Assembly (NCBI RefSeq): GCF_029892065.1
Contig: NZ_CP120373.1
Span: 2,363,001-2,427,000, forward strand
Length of the DNA: 64,000 nucleotides
Origin: Sinorhizobium garamanticum
Lineage (GTDB): Bacteria > Pseudomonadota > Alphaproteobacteria > Rhizobiales > Rhizobiaceae
Direction: 5' to 3'
The notes below the pieces were generated by a model. That model was not told where the DNA came from. It searched no databases and saw only the letters and a program-made list of their open reading frames with translations. A program made the position numbers and the translations under genes. Positions 16,195 to 24,736 of the stretch are shown here, piece after piece (positions within the stretch are counted from its first letter, which is position 1; the number at the start of each line of letters is the position of its first letter).

Positions 16195-17024
16195 GCGCGC
16201 TCTTGACCGTTGAAGACCTGAGGGTCCGGTTTCCGACGCGCACCGGTGTCGTCGAGGCCGTGCGCGGCGTCTCCTTTGCGCTCGGGCGCGAACGTCTCGG
16301 CATCGTCGGCGAAAGCGGTTCCGGCAAATCGCAGACGGGCAGGGCGATCATGGGGCTCACGCCGCCGCATGCCGAAGTGACGGCAAAGACGCTTTCGTTC
16401 GGCGGTATCGATTTGCTTTCCGCTCAGCCAAAAGTCCGCCGCGACCTTCGCGGCAAGCGCATTGCGATGATCCTGCAGGATCCGAAATATTCGCTGAATC
16501 CGGTGATGAGCATCGGCCGGCAGATCGTCGAGACGCTTCGGCGGCACGAGAGTGTCAGCCGCGCGGAGGCCCGGGAGAGGGCGCTGGACATGCTGGCGGC
16601 GGTGCAGATTCGCGACCCGGCTCGCGTGTTCGACCTTTACCCGCACGAGGTCTCAGGTGGCATGGGCCAGCGCGCGATGATCGCCATGATGCTGGTCGCG
16701 GGCCCGGAGCTTCTGATTGCCGACGAGCCGACGTCGGCTCTTGATGTGACGGTGCAGCTCGAAGTGCTGTCGATCCTCGATAAGCTGGTCGCGGGCCGCG
16801 GCATGGGATTGATCTTCGTCTCGCACGATCTCAGGCTCGTCTCGTCTTTCTGCGATCGGGTGCTGGTCATGTATGCCGGCAAGATCGTCGAGGAAATCGC
16901 CGCATCGGATCTTGGCAACGCCAAGCATCCCTATACGCAGGGCCTCCTAAACTGCATGCCCGTCATCGGGGCGGACCGCCATCCCTTGCCCGTCCTCGAC
17001 CGCAAGCCGGAGTGGGCGCTATGA
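16191..17024 (+). CDS. dipeptide-type ABC transporter ATPase (DppD-like)
   Basis: A 277-residue ATPase: Walker A GESGSGKSQTG near residue 40, Q-loop ILQDPKYSLNP, signature VSGGMGQRAMIAMM, Walker B LLIADEPTSALDVT and H-loop FVSHDLRLV. The C-terminal HPYTQGLLNCMP motif is characteristic of OppD/DppD-type ATPases. At 277 residues it is shorter than typical DppD (about 320), lacking part of the C-terminal extension that in some members carries an Fe-S cluster. Start overlaps the permease stop. Confidence 0.9.
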   Translation: MSALLTVEDLRVRFPTRTGVVEAVRGVSFALGRERLGIVGESGSGKSQTGRAIMGLTPPHAEVTAKTLSFGGIDLLSAQPKVRRDLRGKRIAMILQDPKYSLNPVMSIGRQIVETLRRHESVSRAEARERALDMLAAVQIRDPARVFDLYPHEVSGGMGQRAMIAMMLVAGPELLIADEPTSALDVTVQLEVLSILDKLVAGRGMGLIFVSHDLRLVSSFCDRVLVMYAGKIVEEIAASDLGNAKHPYTQGLLNCMPVIGADRHPLPVLDRKPEWAL

Positions 17025-17770
17025 CGACTGCCGTTTCCGTTCAAAATCTCACGGTGAGCTATGACGACTTCAAGGCGCTGGACGCGGTCGGCGTTGATGT
17101 CGCTTCCGGCGAGTCCTTCGGCCTCGTCGGCGAGTCCGGCTCGGGAAAATCGACGCTTCTCAGGGCCGTTGCCGGGCTTGCGCCGGTAGCCGAGGGTACG
17201 ATCCGTGTCGAGAACCGACAGCTTCAAGGCGCCCGCCGTGACAAGGCCTTTTACCGCTCGGTGCAGATGGTGTTTCAGGACCCCTACGGCTCGCTGCATC
17301 CGCGCCAGACGGTTGATCGGCAATTGCTGGAGCCACTGGCGATCCACGGCGTCGGCGACGGCGAACGCCGCATCCTGAAGGCGCTGGACGAGGTGGGACT
17401 CGGTTCCGGCTTTCGCTTCCGCTATCCGCACCAGTTGTCCGGCGGCCAGCGTCAACGCATCGCCATTGCGCGGGCGCTGATCCTCGAACCTTCCATCCTG
17501 CTGCTCGACGAGCCGACGTCGGCGCTCGATGCGTCCGTCCAGGCGGAAGTGCTCAACCTTCTCGAACAGGTGCGTCGCGACCGCAAGCTGACCTTCATCA
17601 TGGTCAGCCACGACCTCGGCGTCGTCACTCATATGTGCGACCGGCTGGCGGTCATGCAGAACGGACGCGTCGTCGAACGGCTGTCGTCGGCCGATCTCGT
17701 CGCGGGACGCATCGGCGAGGACTATACCCGCAACCTGATGGTGGCGAGCAAAGGCTTTCGGCGGGGTTGA
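17021..17770 (+). CDS. dipeptide-type ABC transporter ATPase (DppF-like)
   Basis: A 249-residue ATPase: Walker A GESGSGKSTLLRA, Q-loop MVFQDPYGSLHPRQTV (typical of DppF/OppF), signature LSGGQRQRIAIARAL, Walker B ILLLDEPTSALDAS, H-loop MVSHDLGVVTHM. It starts with an ATGA overlap with the previous gene and is the last gene of the dipeptidase-importer operon. It is shorter than full-length DppF, missing the C-terminal region beyond the nucleotide-binding domain. Confidence 0.9.
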   Translation: MTTAVSVQNLTVSYDDFKALDAVGVDVASGESFGLVGESGSGKSTLLRAVAGLAPVAEGTIRVENRQLQGARRDKAFYRSVQMVFQDPYGSLHPRQTVDRQLLEPLAIHGVGDGERRILKALDEVGLGSGFRFRYPHQLSGGQRQRIAIARALILEPSILLLDEPTSALDASVQAEVLNLLEQVRRDRKLTFIMVSHDLGVVTHMCDRLAVMQNGRVVERLSSADLVAGRIGEDYTRNLMVASKGFRRG

Positions 17771-17828
17771 ACTCCCCGAAGCGGCCTCTATTCGCGCGCC
17801 GGCCCTCAATCTCCCTGTGAAACGCAAA

Positions 17829-17857
17829 AACGCACCGAGACAATGTCTCGGTGCGTT
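17829..17857. terminator. bidirectional Rho-independent terminator
   Basis: Arms AACGCACCGAGA (17829-17840) and TCTCGGTGCGTT (17846-17857) form a perfect 12-bp stem with loop CAATG. On the minus strand it is followed by TTTGCGTTT, so it should end the sugar-cluster transcript; on the plus strand it can end the importer operon. Confidence 0.75.
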
Positions 17858-17881
17858 TGCAGAATAGCGACTTTCTGGTCT

Positions 17882-18649
17882 TCACTTGCGCCGCAGGAAG
17901 CCGTCCGGAGCAACCGTGATCATCAGTTTCTGGTCGATGGATCGGTCGATCTCGAATTCCGGGTGCGATTCGAGATATTTCCACACGGCCGTCTTGGGGT
18001 TGTTTCCCTTGCCCCATGGACGATCGGGGTAGGCCTCTTCCGGAAGGTCTTCGATGACGGTGTCGAACACGACGCAATAGCTGTCCTTCGTGGTCAGCGG
18101 CGCGTAGGCCTCCAGTTCCGCCAACACGTGATCATGCGTGTGGTTGCTGTCGAGGCAGACAAGGACGCGCGAGAACGGTTTTGCAAAGTCGTAGACCCGC
18201 TCGACGACGTTGCGCTCGATGCTCGACCCCTGGATCATATGGATCCGGGACGACATAGGGTGGGCCTCGATGGCCTCGCGGTTGTGGGCGCGGATATCGA
18301 TGTCGACGCCCAGCACCTTCCTGCGCGGGGCGCGGGGGTCGAATGTCGTGCCGGCCTCGATCGCGTCGCTCATGTCGAGCAGCGCCAGGATCGATGCGCT
18401 CATGATGAGCGAACCGCCGTGAGCGATGCCGGTTTCGATGATGAGATCGGGACGTGCCGACCAGATGATCTCCTGCATCGCGACGATGTCCTGCGGATAC
18501 TGGATGATCGGCCGGTCCATCCAGAAGTAGTTGTAGGAATATTTCGGACCGATCGACTGGCGCAGGAAATCGGCGGCACTCTTGCGGAACTCGCTGTTTG
18601 CTTCGATCTCGGAGATGCGCGCGGCGACCTCCTTTCGGAAATCAGTCAT
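17882..18649 (-). CDS. CmcI-family SAM-dependent hydroxylase/methyltransferase-like protein
   Basis: A 255-residue protein of the cephalosporin hydroxylase (CmcI, PF04989) family. Family features: NYFWMDRPIIQYPQDIVAMQ, PDLIIETGIAHGGSL (the SAM-site glycine motif), VLGVDIDIR and VLVCLDSNHTHDHVL. Despite the name, relatives in bacterial polysaccharide clusters, such as rhamnosyl O-methyltransferases, transfer methyl groups to sugars; that is the likelier role here. The start at 18649 overlaps the upstream methyltransferase stop by 8 bases. It is the last gene of the leftward CDP-sugar unit. Confidence 0.82.
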   Translation of the reverse strand: MTDFRKEVAARISEIEANSEFRKSAADFLRQSIGPKYSYNYFWMDRPIIQYPQDIVAMQEIIWSARPDLIIETGIAHGGSLIMSASILALLDMSDAIEAGTTFDPRAPRRKVLGVDIDIRAHNREAIEAHPMSSRIHMIQGSSIERNVVERVYDFAKPFSRVLVCLDSNHTHDHVLAELEAYAPLTTKDSYCVVFDTVIEDLPEEAYPDRPWGKGNNPKTAVWKYLESHPEFEIDRSIDQKLMITVAPDGFLRRK

Positions 18650-19709
18650 GGTCGACCTCGATATAGGTATATGCATTGTTGGACATTCGCTTGATCTCGT
18701 CGAGATAATTGCGGTTCATCACGTAGATGCTCGAACCGGAGGGCAAGTCCGCCAGCACGTCCTCAGGCGCGCGGACGCGCAGTCCGGTAATCGGCAGGTA
18801 CTTGCCTTGCTTGGCCGGGTTGATGTCGATGACCGCTTTCACCGGCAGCCCTGCGCGCGTGCGCAGCAGCGAGAAGATGACGCCCTTCGACGCTCCGCCC
18901 CAGATCACCGCCGGCTCATGGTCCGCCGTATCCAGCGCGTCGAGCTTGCGGGTGAAGTCCTCGGGAAGGCCGGCCCGGTCCTTCTCGTCGATGACGGGTT
19001 TGCGCAAGGAATTCAGTTCTGCGACCACGAACAAATACTGGCCGCCGAAGACCCGGCCGCTCGAAATGACGTTGCCGAAGATCCGGTGAAAATCGGACAG
19101 CCTGAAATAGTTGACGTGTTCGTAAAAGATGTCGAACCAGGCCCGGCGCTCGCAGATCCAGTCGAAGCAGGGGACCTCGATATAGATCTTCCCCTGGCCG
19201 CCGTTCGCCTCTTTCAATTGCTCAAGGAAGGCGACGGGATCGGGAATGTGCTCAAGCACATGGCGGAGGATGAGGCCCTTGGCCTCAATGCCCGAGCCGG
19301 GCTGGAAATATTCCCGGCGGACTCGGTGGTTGTCACCCTCATAGGCGGGGTCGAAACCGGTGATGTCCACTCCTTCGCCCAGAAGCTTTTCGAGGAAGAA
19401 GGCCTTGCCGCATCCCACCTCGACGAGTTCGTGGCGTCCCATCGTGTCGAGGATGATCCTGGCGACATCATCGAGATGCCGTTGAAACGACGGGCTGACC
19501 GCCTGCTCGTTCTGATAGCTCGTATCGTAAACCATCAGTTCCGGCCGGAAGGCCGCATTGCGCACCAGGCCCGTGCCAGGATCCTCCACAAGGCGCATTT
19601 CCCCGCGCGGCGAGGATATTGCCTCCTCGGCACTGTCGTACATCTTGTTCTGAAAAATCGGCAACTCGCGCTGCTCGTAAAGCACCCGCGTGGAGTTTCC
19701 TGATGCCAT
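18642..19709 (-). CDS. SAM-dependent methyltransferase, C-methyltransferase-like without zinc domain
   Basis: A 355-residue protein with a SAM-binding motif (LVEVGCGKAFFLEKLL), a catalytic-region segment FDIFYEHVNYFRLSDF, and a C-terminal Rossmann-like domain (VIWGGASKGVIFSLL ... VIDINPAKQGKYLP). The middle and C-terminal parts parallel the sugar C-methyltransferase encoded at 21388-22626, but the N-terminal zinc-binding CxxC pairs are absent. GAGGAA precedes the ATG at 19709; an upstream GTG at 19736 is less likely. Substrate is unknown; a deoxysugar is expected from context. Confidence 0.8.
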   Translation of the reverse strand: MASGNSTRVLYEQRELPIFQNKMYDSAEEAISSPRGEMRLVEDPGTGLVRNAAFRPELMVYDTSYQNEQAVSPSFQRHLDDVARIILDTMGRHELVEVGCGKAFFLEKLLGEGVDITGFDPAYEGDNHRVRREYFQPGSGIEAKGLILRHVLEHIPDPVAFLEQLKEANGGQGKIYIEVPCFDWICERRAWFDIFYEHVNYFRLSDFHRIFGNVISSGRVFGGQYLFVVAELNSLRKPVIDEKDRAGLPEDFTRKLDALDTADHEPAVIWGGASKGVIFSLLRTRAGLPVKAVIDINPAKQGKYLPITGLRVRAPEDVLADLPSGSSIYVMNRNYLDEIKRMSNNAYTYIEVDHD

Positions 19710-19732
19710 AAGTGGTTCCTCAGCCTGTCGGT

Positions 19733-20560
19733 TCACCTGACGCCCACGACAAAAGGCGGGTCGACGAGGTTTTCGGCTCGACCTCCGAAATTGAGCAGGT
19801 CCCGCCTACCATGTTCGTCGGCGATTCTCTCGGCAAATTCTCGGATCGTTACCGGTATGCCTGAACAAATATTGACCGCTCCTTGCGCGGTGCTGACCGA
19901 AGTGTCCACGATCATCCTGGCGGCTTCGCTGACCTCGAGAAAATCGCGAACCTGGAGACCTTGGGTCAAATCCGCTCTCTGCCCCGCGGCAAGGCATTTT
20001 CTGAGATAGGGAACGAAGCGCCGCTCGTCTTCTCCTTCTCCGTAAAGATAGAACAGTCGGCACCAGGCAAATTCGACGCCCGCCTGCGGCAGCCATTGTG
20101 AAAGCGCCATGAAGGCCGCCGCCTTGGCGCCCGCATACGGTGTCAGGGGCTTGAGCGGCGTATCGATGGTGAGAGGCCGGTCTGTAAGCTCGTATTCAAA
20201 GCATGTTCCTATGCCGACAAAGCGCCTGACGCCAGCGGCCGCAGCACCCTTGGCGATCGCCAGAGTGCCGGTGAGACAATCGAGGTTGAGGGGTGAGGCG
20301 AGGTATTTGCCGGGCTCGGCATACCATGCCAAGTGGATGACCGTGTCGATCCCGGCGAGTGCTTGCGTCCACCATTCCGCCGACTCGGAAAAAAGCGCAT
20401 CGGTTGCAAGTATGCGCCCGATTCCGGCCATGCCGACGAATCTGTCCTCGCTTGCTGGGCGGACGACAGGACATGCGACAATGCCGCGTTCGGTCAATTC
20501 GCGTAAAACATGGCGGCCGACAAAACCGGTGGCGCCGGTGAGAAGGACTTGTTTGGTCAA
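19733..20560 (-). CDS. NAD-dependent epimerase/dehydratase (sugar 4-ketoreductase-like SDR)
   Basis: A 275-residue extended SDR. The N-terminal Rossmann motif TGATGFVGRHVL lies near residue 8 and VIHLAWYAEP follows; FVGIGTCFEYELTD and the catalytic region TPLKPLTPYAGAKAAAF contain the Y-x3-K motif. It resembles the NDP-hexose 4-ketoreductases that finish deoxysugar pathways. No ATG is in frame near the N-terminus: TTG at 20560 puts the Rossmann fold at the usual place, and TTG at 20596 would add 12 residues. It lies 23 bases before the next methyltransferase gene. Confidence 0.82.
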   Translation of the reverse strand: MTKQVLLTGATGFVGRHVLRELTERGIVACPVVRPASEDRFVGMAGIGRILATDALFSESAEWWTQALAGIDTVIHLAWYAEPGKYLASPLNLDCLTGTLAIAKGAAAAGVRRFVGIGTCFEYELTDRPLTIDTPLKPLTPYAGAKAAAFMALSQWLPQAGVEFAWCRLFYLYGEGEDERRFVPYLRKCLAAGQRADLTQGLQVRDFLEVSEAARMIVDTSVSTAQGAVNICSGIPVTIREFAERIADEHGRRDLLNFGGRAENLVDPPFVVGVR

Positions 20561-20721
20561 GCGTTTTCCAGTCGCGGGCGAGGGCGATTTTTGCAAGGCA
20601 TAGTGTTCATGGGACTGATATCAGGTTTCCGCGCACTAACGTCTTTCGATCGCACGGAAATGATGGTACCGCCCTCCAAAGTCGTCGCTATGAACGCTTC
20701 GGCCAATTGAGAGGACATGCC

Positions 20722-21255
20722 ATGCAGCGCTTCAGGCGCATCCATACGGAACTTCCCGGCCTGACGGTGGTCGAGCGCATGCAGTTCGGTGACGAGCGTG
20801 GTTTCTTCTCGCGTTTCTTTTGCCAGGAGGAGCTTTCCGAGCTTGGTTCTGCCGGCACGATTGCACAAATCAATCATTCGATGACGCGCACCAAGGGCGC
20901 CGTCCGCGGGCTCCATTTCCAACGGCCTCCCTATGAGGAAGCAAAGTTCGTCTCGTGTCTCGCCGGTGCGGTGTTCGATGTCGCCGTCGACATGCGGCCG
21001 GATTCGCCGACCTATTTGCGCTGGCACGGCGAAGTCCTGAGCGCCGAGAACGCGCGGTCCATGATGATCCCGGGCGGCTTTGCCCACGGCTTCCAGACCC
21101 TTACCGAAAATTGCGAGCTGATCTATCTTCACGACAAACCCTTTGCGCCGGAGGCGGAAGGCGGACTGAATGCGCTCGATCCGAGCGTAAATATCGCGTG
21201 GCCAATCGAAATCACCCAGATGTCTGAGCGCGACAGAAACCTCGCCTTCATCTGA
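20722..21255 (+). CDS. dTDP-4-dehydrorhamnose 3,5-epimerase family protein (RmlC-like)
   Basis: A 177-residue cupin epimerase. RmlC features: RGFFSRFFCQEEL (first block), INHSMTRTKGAVRGLHFQ with the active-site His, DVAVDMRPDSPTY, IPGGFAHGFQTL, and ALDPSVNIAWP near the end. It should epimerise C3 and/or C5 of a 4-keto-6-deoxyhexose; because the neighbours are rfbF/rfbG the substrate is probably CDP-linked rather than dTDP-linked. GAGAGGA precedes the ATG at 20722. It is transcribed opposite to the rest of the cluster, divergent from the reductase. Confidence 0.9.
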   Translation: MQRFRRIHTELPGLTVVERMQFGDERGFFSRFFCQEELSELGSAGTIAQINHSMTRTKGAVRGLHFQRPPYEEAKFVSCLAGAVFDVAVDMRPDSPTYLRWHGEVLSAENARSMMIPGGFAHGFQTLTENCELIYLHDKPFAPEAEGGLNALDPSVNIAWPIEITQMSERDRNLAFI

Positions 21256-21279
21256 TCGCCGGCAGGGGTGGGGCGCTTA

Positions 21280-21379
21280 CTGCATGATTCCTCAAATCGG
21301 AATCGATTTGAGGAATCATGCAGCGATTCAAACTGCCACAGCGACCTTTGCGCGTCTCAAAAGACGCGCTGCGCTGTGG
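21280..21379. repeat. rhizobial palindromic repeat with perfect 20-bp stem, two hairpins
   Basis: The first hairpin has arms CTGCATGATTCCTCAAATCG (21280-21299) and its exact complement at 21304-21323, loop GAAT. The second (21337-21379) pairs CCACAGCG with CGCTGTGG and CGCGTCT with AGACGCG. The second part recurs at about 28335-28395. The element lies between two converging genes and can terminate both. It is of a type scattered through rhizobial genomes. Confidence 0.8.
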
Positions 21380-21387
21380 TCGCGCCC

Positions 21388-22626
21388 TCAGATTACCCGC
21401 ACTTCCGGAATCGCGACAACGAAGCGGCCGCCCCAGGAGCGGACGTGGTCATTCGCAGCAACGATCTCGTCCGTCAGGTTCCAAGGAAGGATCGCGACGT
21501 AGTCGGGCTTGGCGGCCGCCAGTTCGTCCGGCGCATGGATTGGGATGTGGCTGCCGGGTGACAACTTGCCCTGTTTCAGGTCGTTACGATCGACGATGAA
21601 GGCTATGTCTTCGGAGGTAAGGCCGCAAACATTGAGGAAGGTGTTGCCCTTGGCCGCCGCGCCGTAAGCCGCCACGGTCTTGCCCTCGGCCTTTGCGTCC
21701 GCGAGAAAAGCCCGGAACTCCTCGCAGACCGCTGCGATACGCTTTCCGAACGCCGTGTAGGTCTCCATGCGCATCAGACCGGCCGCAGCTTCGTCGGCGC
21801 GCACCTTCGCGAGGCCCGCGGTTTCTGGTCGCTTGCCGCCCGCCAGTTGCGCATAGACGCGGAGCGAGCCGCCATGGGTCGGTAGTTCCTCGACGTCGAA
21901 GACGTGCAGGCCGCAGGATTTGAAAATGCGCTCGACCGCGACGAGCGACAGGTAGGAGTAGTGCTCGTGGTAGATCGTATCGAACTGGATGCCTTCGATC
22001 GTGTGCAGCAGATGCGGGAATTCGAAGGTCGCCACGCCGTCCGGCTTGAGCAGGATCGGGAAACCGCTGACGAAATCGGCTATGTCCGGCACGTGCGCCA
22101 GAACATTGTTTGCGGCCGTCAGGTCGGCGCGGATGCCGCGGGCGACCAGTTCACTCGCGGTTATCTGCCCGAAGAAGGCGACGTGGGTCGGGACGTTGCG
22201 GCCTTCGGCGATCTTGGCGGCATTGGCCGCCGGTTCGACGCCAAGCACCGGAATATTCTTCTCGGCGAAATATTGCAGCAGATAGCCGTCGTTGGAGGCA
22301 ACCTCCACCACCTGCGACGTGCCGTCGAGATTGAAACGGCCGATCATCTTTTCGGCATAGCGCCGGGAATGGTCCAGCCAGCTCGTCGAGAACGACGACA
22401 GGTAGTGATATTCCGCGTTGAAGATTTTATCGGCCGGTACCGTTTCGGTGGTCTGGACGAGCAGGCACTCCGAGCAGACCATCACCTGCAGGGGAAAGGC
22501 CTGCTCCCGCGCGATCGCTTCTTCGGTCGGCTCGAGAAAAGAGTTGGACCAGGGCGTCGCACCCAGGTCGGCAACCAGGGTTGCAAGCGGGGTCGAGCAG
22601 AAACGGCAGTGATGAGGCATTATCAT
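21388..22626 (-). CDS. NDP-hexose C-methyltransferase (TylCIII/Tcab9 type)
   Basis: A 412-residue three-part enzyme. The N-terminus binds zinc through CRFC and CSEC; the middle has the SAM motif VVEVASNDGYLLQYF and FDTIYHEHYSYLSL with the catalytic Tyr/His region; the C-terminal part (VAAYGAAAKGNTFLN ... IVDRNDLKQGKLSPG) is the third domain of this family. Such enzymes add a methyl to C3 of NDP-4-keto-6-deoxysugars to give branched sugars. Its start (22626) overlaps the rfbG stop as ATGA, directly linking it to the CDP-4-keto-6-deoxyglucose supply. Confidence 0.88.
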   Translation of the reverse strand: MIMPHHCRFCSTPLATLVADLGATPWSNSFLEPTEEAIAREQAFPLQVMVCSECLLVQTTETVPADKIFNAEYHYLSSFSTSWLDHSRRYAEKMIGRFNLDGTSQVVEVASNDGYLLQYFAEKNIPVLGVEPAANAAKIAEGRNVPTHVAFFGQITASELVARGIRADLTAANNVLAHVPDIADFVSGFPILLKPDGVATFEFPHLLHTIEGIQFDTIYHEHYSYLSLVAVERIFKSCGLHVFDVEELPTHGGSLRVYAQLAGGKRPETAGLAKVRADEAAAGLMRMETYTAFGKRIAAVCEEFRAFLADAKAEGKTVAAYGAAAKGNTFLNVCGLTSEDIAFIVDRNDLKQGKLSPGSHIPIHAPDELAAAKPDYVAILPWNLTDEIVAANDHVRSWGGRFVVAIPEVRVI

Positions 22627-23696
22627 GGGCGACCTTTCGTAAATGCGGCGATCTGGCCGAGCGTGAGCTGGCGCGCGGCCTCGCCCCGGCGCCAGCCGTT
22701 GTACCAGTGGGCGGTCCACTCGATCGCCTGTCGCTGCGTCAGTCGCGCGCGCCAGGCGAGGGTCTCGGCTGCGAGTGCAGGGTCAAGACCGAGTGTCTGC
22801 ATTTCGCGCGGTTGCGCGAGCGAGGAAACATCGTCCCATTGCGGGGACAGGCCCATTGCCGCCTGGATGGCGTTTGCCACATCGCGTACGGCAATAGGCT
22901 GTTCGGTGGGCGAGGGACCGAAGTTCAGTGCATCGACTGTGGCTTCGCCCTTGTAGAGCGATTCGGCGAGCAGGAAATAGCCGTTAAGGCAATCAAGCAC
23001 GTGTTGCCACGGGCGTGTCGCCAGCGGACTGCGGATATGGAGCCGTTCACCTGAAAGCGCTGCCCGCACGATATCGGGCACCAGCCGGTCGGTCGAAAAG
23101 TCGCCGCCGCCGATCACGTTACCGCCGCGCGCCGTGGCAATGCGGATGCCGCGCTCGTTGAAATAGGAACTGCGCCAGGTCGCGACCGCGATCTCGCACG
23201 CGGCCTTCGAGCCCGAATAGGGATCGTGGCCGCCAAGCGTGTCGGTCTCCTGATAGTGGCGGCCGCTCTCGTCGTTGCGGTAGACCTTGTCTGTCGTCAC
23301 CACGAGGATAGCCTTGACCGACGGCACGGCGCGCGCGGCTTCCAGAAGTCGGATGGTGCCCATGACGTTGACGTCGAAGGTTTCGGCGGGCGCCGCATAA
23401 CTTTCCCGCACCAGCGGCTGTGCCGCCATGTGCAGAACGATTTCCGGCTCGCTCGTCCGCAGGGTCTCGGCAAGTGCTTCGCGATCGCGAATGTCTCCGA
23501 GCTGCCCGTCCGGTAATTCGCCCCCATGCAGCAGGGCGTAGAGCGATGGCTGCGAGACCGGCGGCAGGGCGTAGCCGCTGACATGCGCCCCCATCTCTCG
23601 CAGCCACAGTCCAGCCCAACCGCCCTTGAAGCCGGTATGGCCGGTGAGAAGGACGCGCGTTCCCGCCCAGAACTCTGGATCAGGCAGACGGGTCAT
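22623..23696 (-). CDS. rfbG: CDP-glucose 4,6-dehydratase
   Basis: A 357-residue extended SDR. It opens with FWAGTRVLLTGHTGFKGGW, the signature of RfbG-type dehydratases, followed by a Y-x3-K motif in DPYSGSKAACE and the Thr of the TTDKVY block. It converts CDP-glucose to CDP-4-keto-6-deoxyglucose. It overlaps rfbF upstream by 4 bases and the C-methyltransferase downstream, so the three are translationally coupled. Confidence 0.95.
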   Translation of the reverse strand: MTRLPDPEFWAGTRVLLTGHTGFKGGWAGLWLREMGAHVSGYALPPVSQPSLYALLHGGELPDGQLGDIRDREALAETLRTSEPEIVLHMAAQPLVRESYAAPAETFDVNVMGTIRLLEAARAVPSVKAILVVTTDKVYRNDESGRHYQETDTLGGHDPYSGSKAACEIAVATWRSSYFNERGIRIATARGGNVIGGGDFSTDRLVPDIVRAALSGERLHIRSPLATRPWQHVLDCLNGYFLLAESLYKGEATVDALNFGPSPTEQPIAVRDVANAIQAAMGLSPQWDDVSSLAQPREMQTLGLDPALAAETLAWRARLTQRQAIEWTAHWYNGWRRGEAARQLTLGQIAAFTKGRP

Positions 23697-24460
23697 GACC
23701 AGACCTTCCAGGGTGCGCGGTTCTGCTGCCAGAGTTCTTCGAGCTGGTTCTTGTCGCGCAGCGTGTCCATCGGACGCCAGAAGCCGTCATGCTGGAAGGC
23801 CATCAACTGGCCGTCCTGCGCCAGGCCTTCGAGCGGCCCGTCTTCAAAGGGGCTGTGATCGCCTTCGATGCGATCGAGCACGGCGCGGTTGAGCACGAAG
23901 AAGCCGCCGTTGATGCGACCGTTGTCTCCTGCAGGCTTTTCCGTAAAGCTGTAGACCCGGCCGGAATCTATCGCGAGCGCGCCGTATCGTCCCGGGGGCA
24001 CGACGCTCGTCACGGTCGCATCTCGTCCATGCCGGCGGTGGAAATCGGTCAATGCGCGGATGTCGATGTCGGCGACGCCATCGCCATAGGTGAGGCAGAA
24101 GGTATCGCCGAGATAATCGGCGACGCGCTTCAGGCGCCCGCCGGTCATCGACTCCGCGCCGGTTTCCACGAGTGTTACCCGCCAAGGTTCTGCTTTGCTT
24201 GTGTGAAAAATGGTCTCTCCGGTCGCCATGTTGAAGCTGACGTCCGAGGAGTGCAGGATGTAATTGGAGAAGTACTCCTTGATCATGTAGCCGCGATAGC
24301 CAAGGCAGATCACGAAATCGGAAAAGCCGAAATGGCTGTAGATCTTCATGATGTGCCAGAGGATCGGACGGCCGCCGATCTCGATCATGGGCTTGGGTCG
24401 CAGGTGGCTCTCTTCGGAGATGCGTGTGCCGTATCCACCGGCGAGAATAACGACTTTCAT
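23693..24460 (-). CDS. rfbF: glucose-1-phosphate cytidylyltransferase
   Basis: A 255-residue nucleotidyltransferase making CDP-glucose from glucose-1-phosphate and CTP. The N-terminal MKVVILAGGYGTRISEES and RPKPMIEIGGRPILWHIMK blocks are diagnostic of RfbF, as are LTYGDGVADIDI and the C-terminal FWRPMDTLRDKNQLEELW. The ATG at 24460 has GGAGG upstream; the frame continues further back without family similarity. First gene of the leftward cluster. Confidence 0.95.
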   Translation of the reverse strand: MKVVILAGGYGTRISEESHLRPKPMIEIGGRPILWHIMKIYSHFGFSDFVICLGYRGYMIKEYFSNYILHSSDVSFNMATGETIFHTSKAEPWRVTLVETGAESMTGGRLKRVADYLGDTFCLTYGDGVADIDIRALTDFHRRHGRDATVTSVVPPGRYGALAIDSGRVYSFTEKPAGDNGRINGGFFVLNRAVLDRIEGDHSPFEDGPLEGLAQDGQLMAFQHDGFWRPMDTLRDKNQLEELWQQNRAPWKVWS

Positions 24461-24736
24461 GCCCGATCTGCCTCCAACCTGCGCACGTGCGCTCCGCTTT
24501 TCTCGTATTCCAGCCTTGCCCGGGGCTTGATTGGCGATGTCCTTCCTGGGGATTCGGCACGGACTGCGGAGGCGTCCGAGCGCCGCCTGGCGTTCCTTGG
24601 CGTATTTGAGCGAAAATTGCAACCATGGGGCGTGCTGAGGCTGGCCGATGCAGCCATGCCGGCTGCTTGCGCGGGTTTGGGGAAAGGCGCAAGATGCCGC
24701 TCGCTGGGGCATGGTTCACCGCGGGAGGAGCGAATC

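Noticed and set aside
23789..24736. Long N-terminal extension of the FAD-linked oxidase frame
   Set aside because: It runs antisense through rfbF; the ATG at 24737 has an excellent ribosome site and is where family similarity begins.
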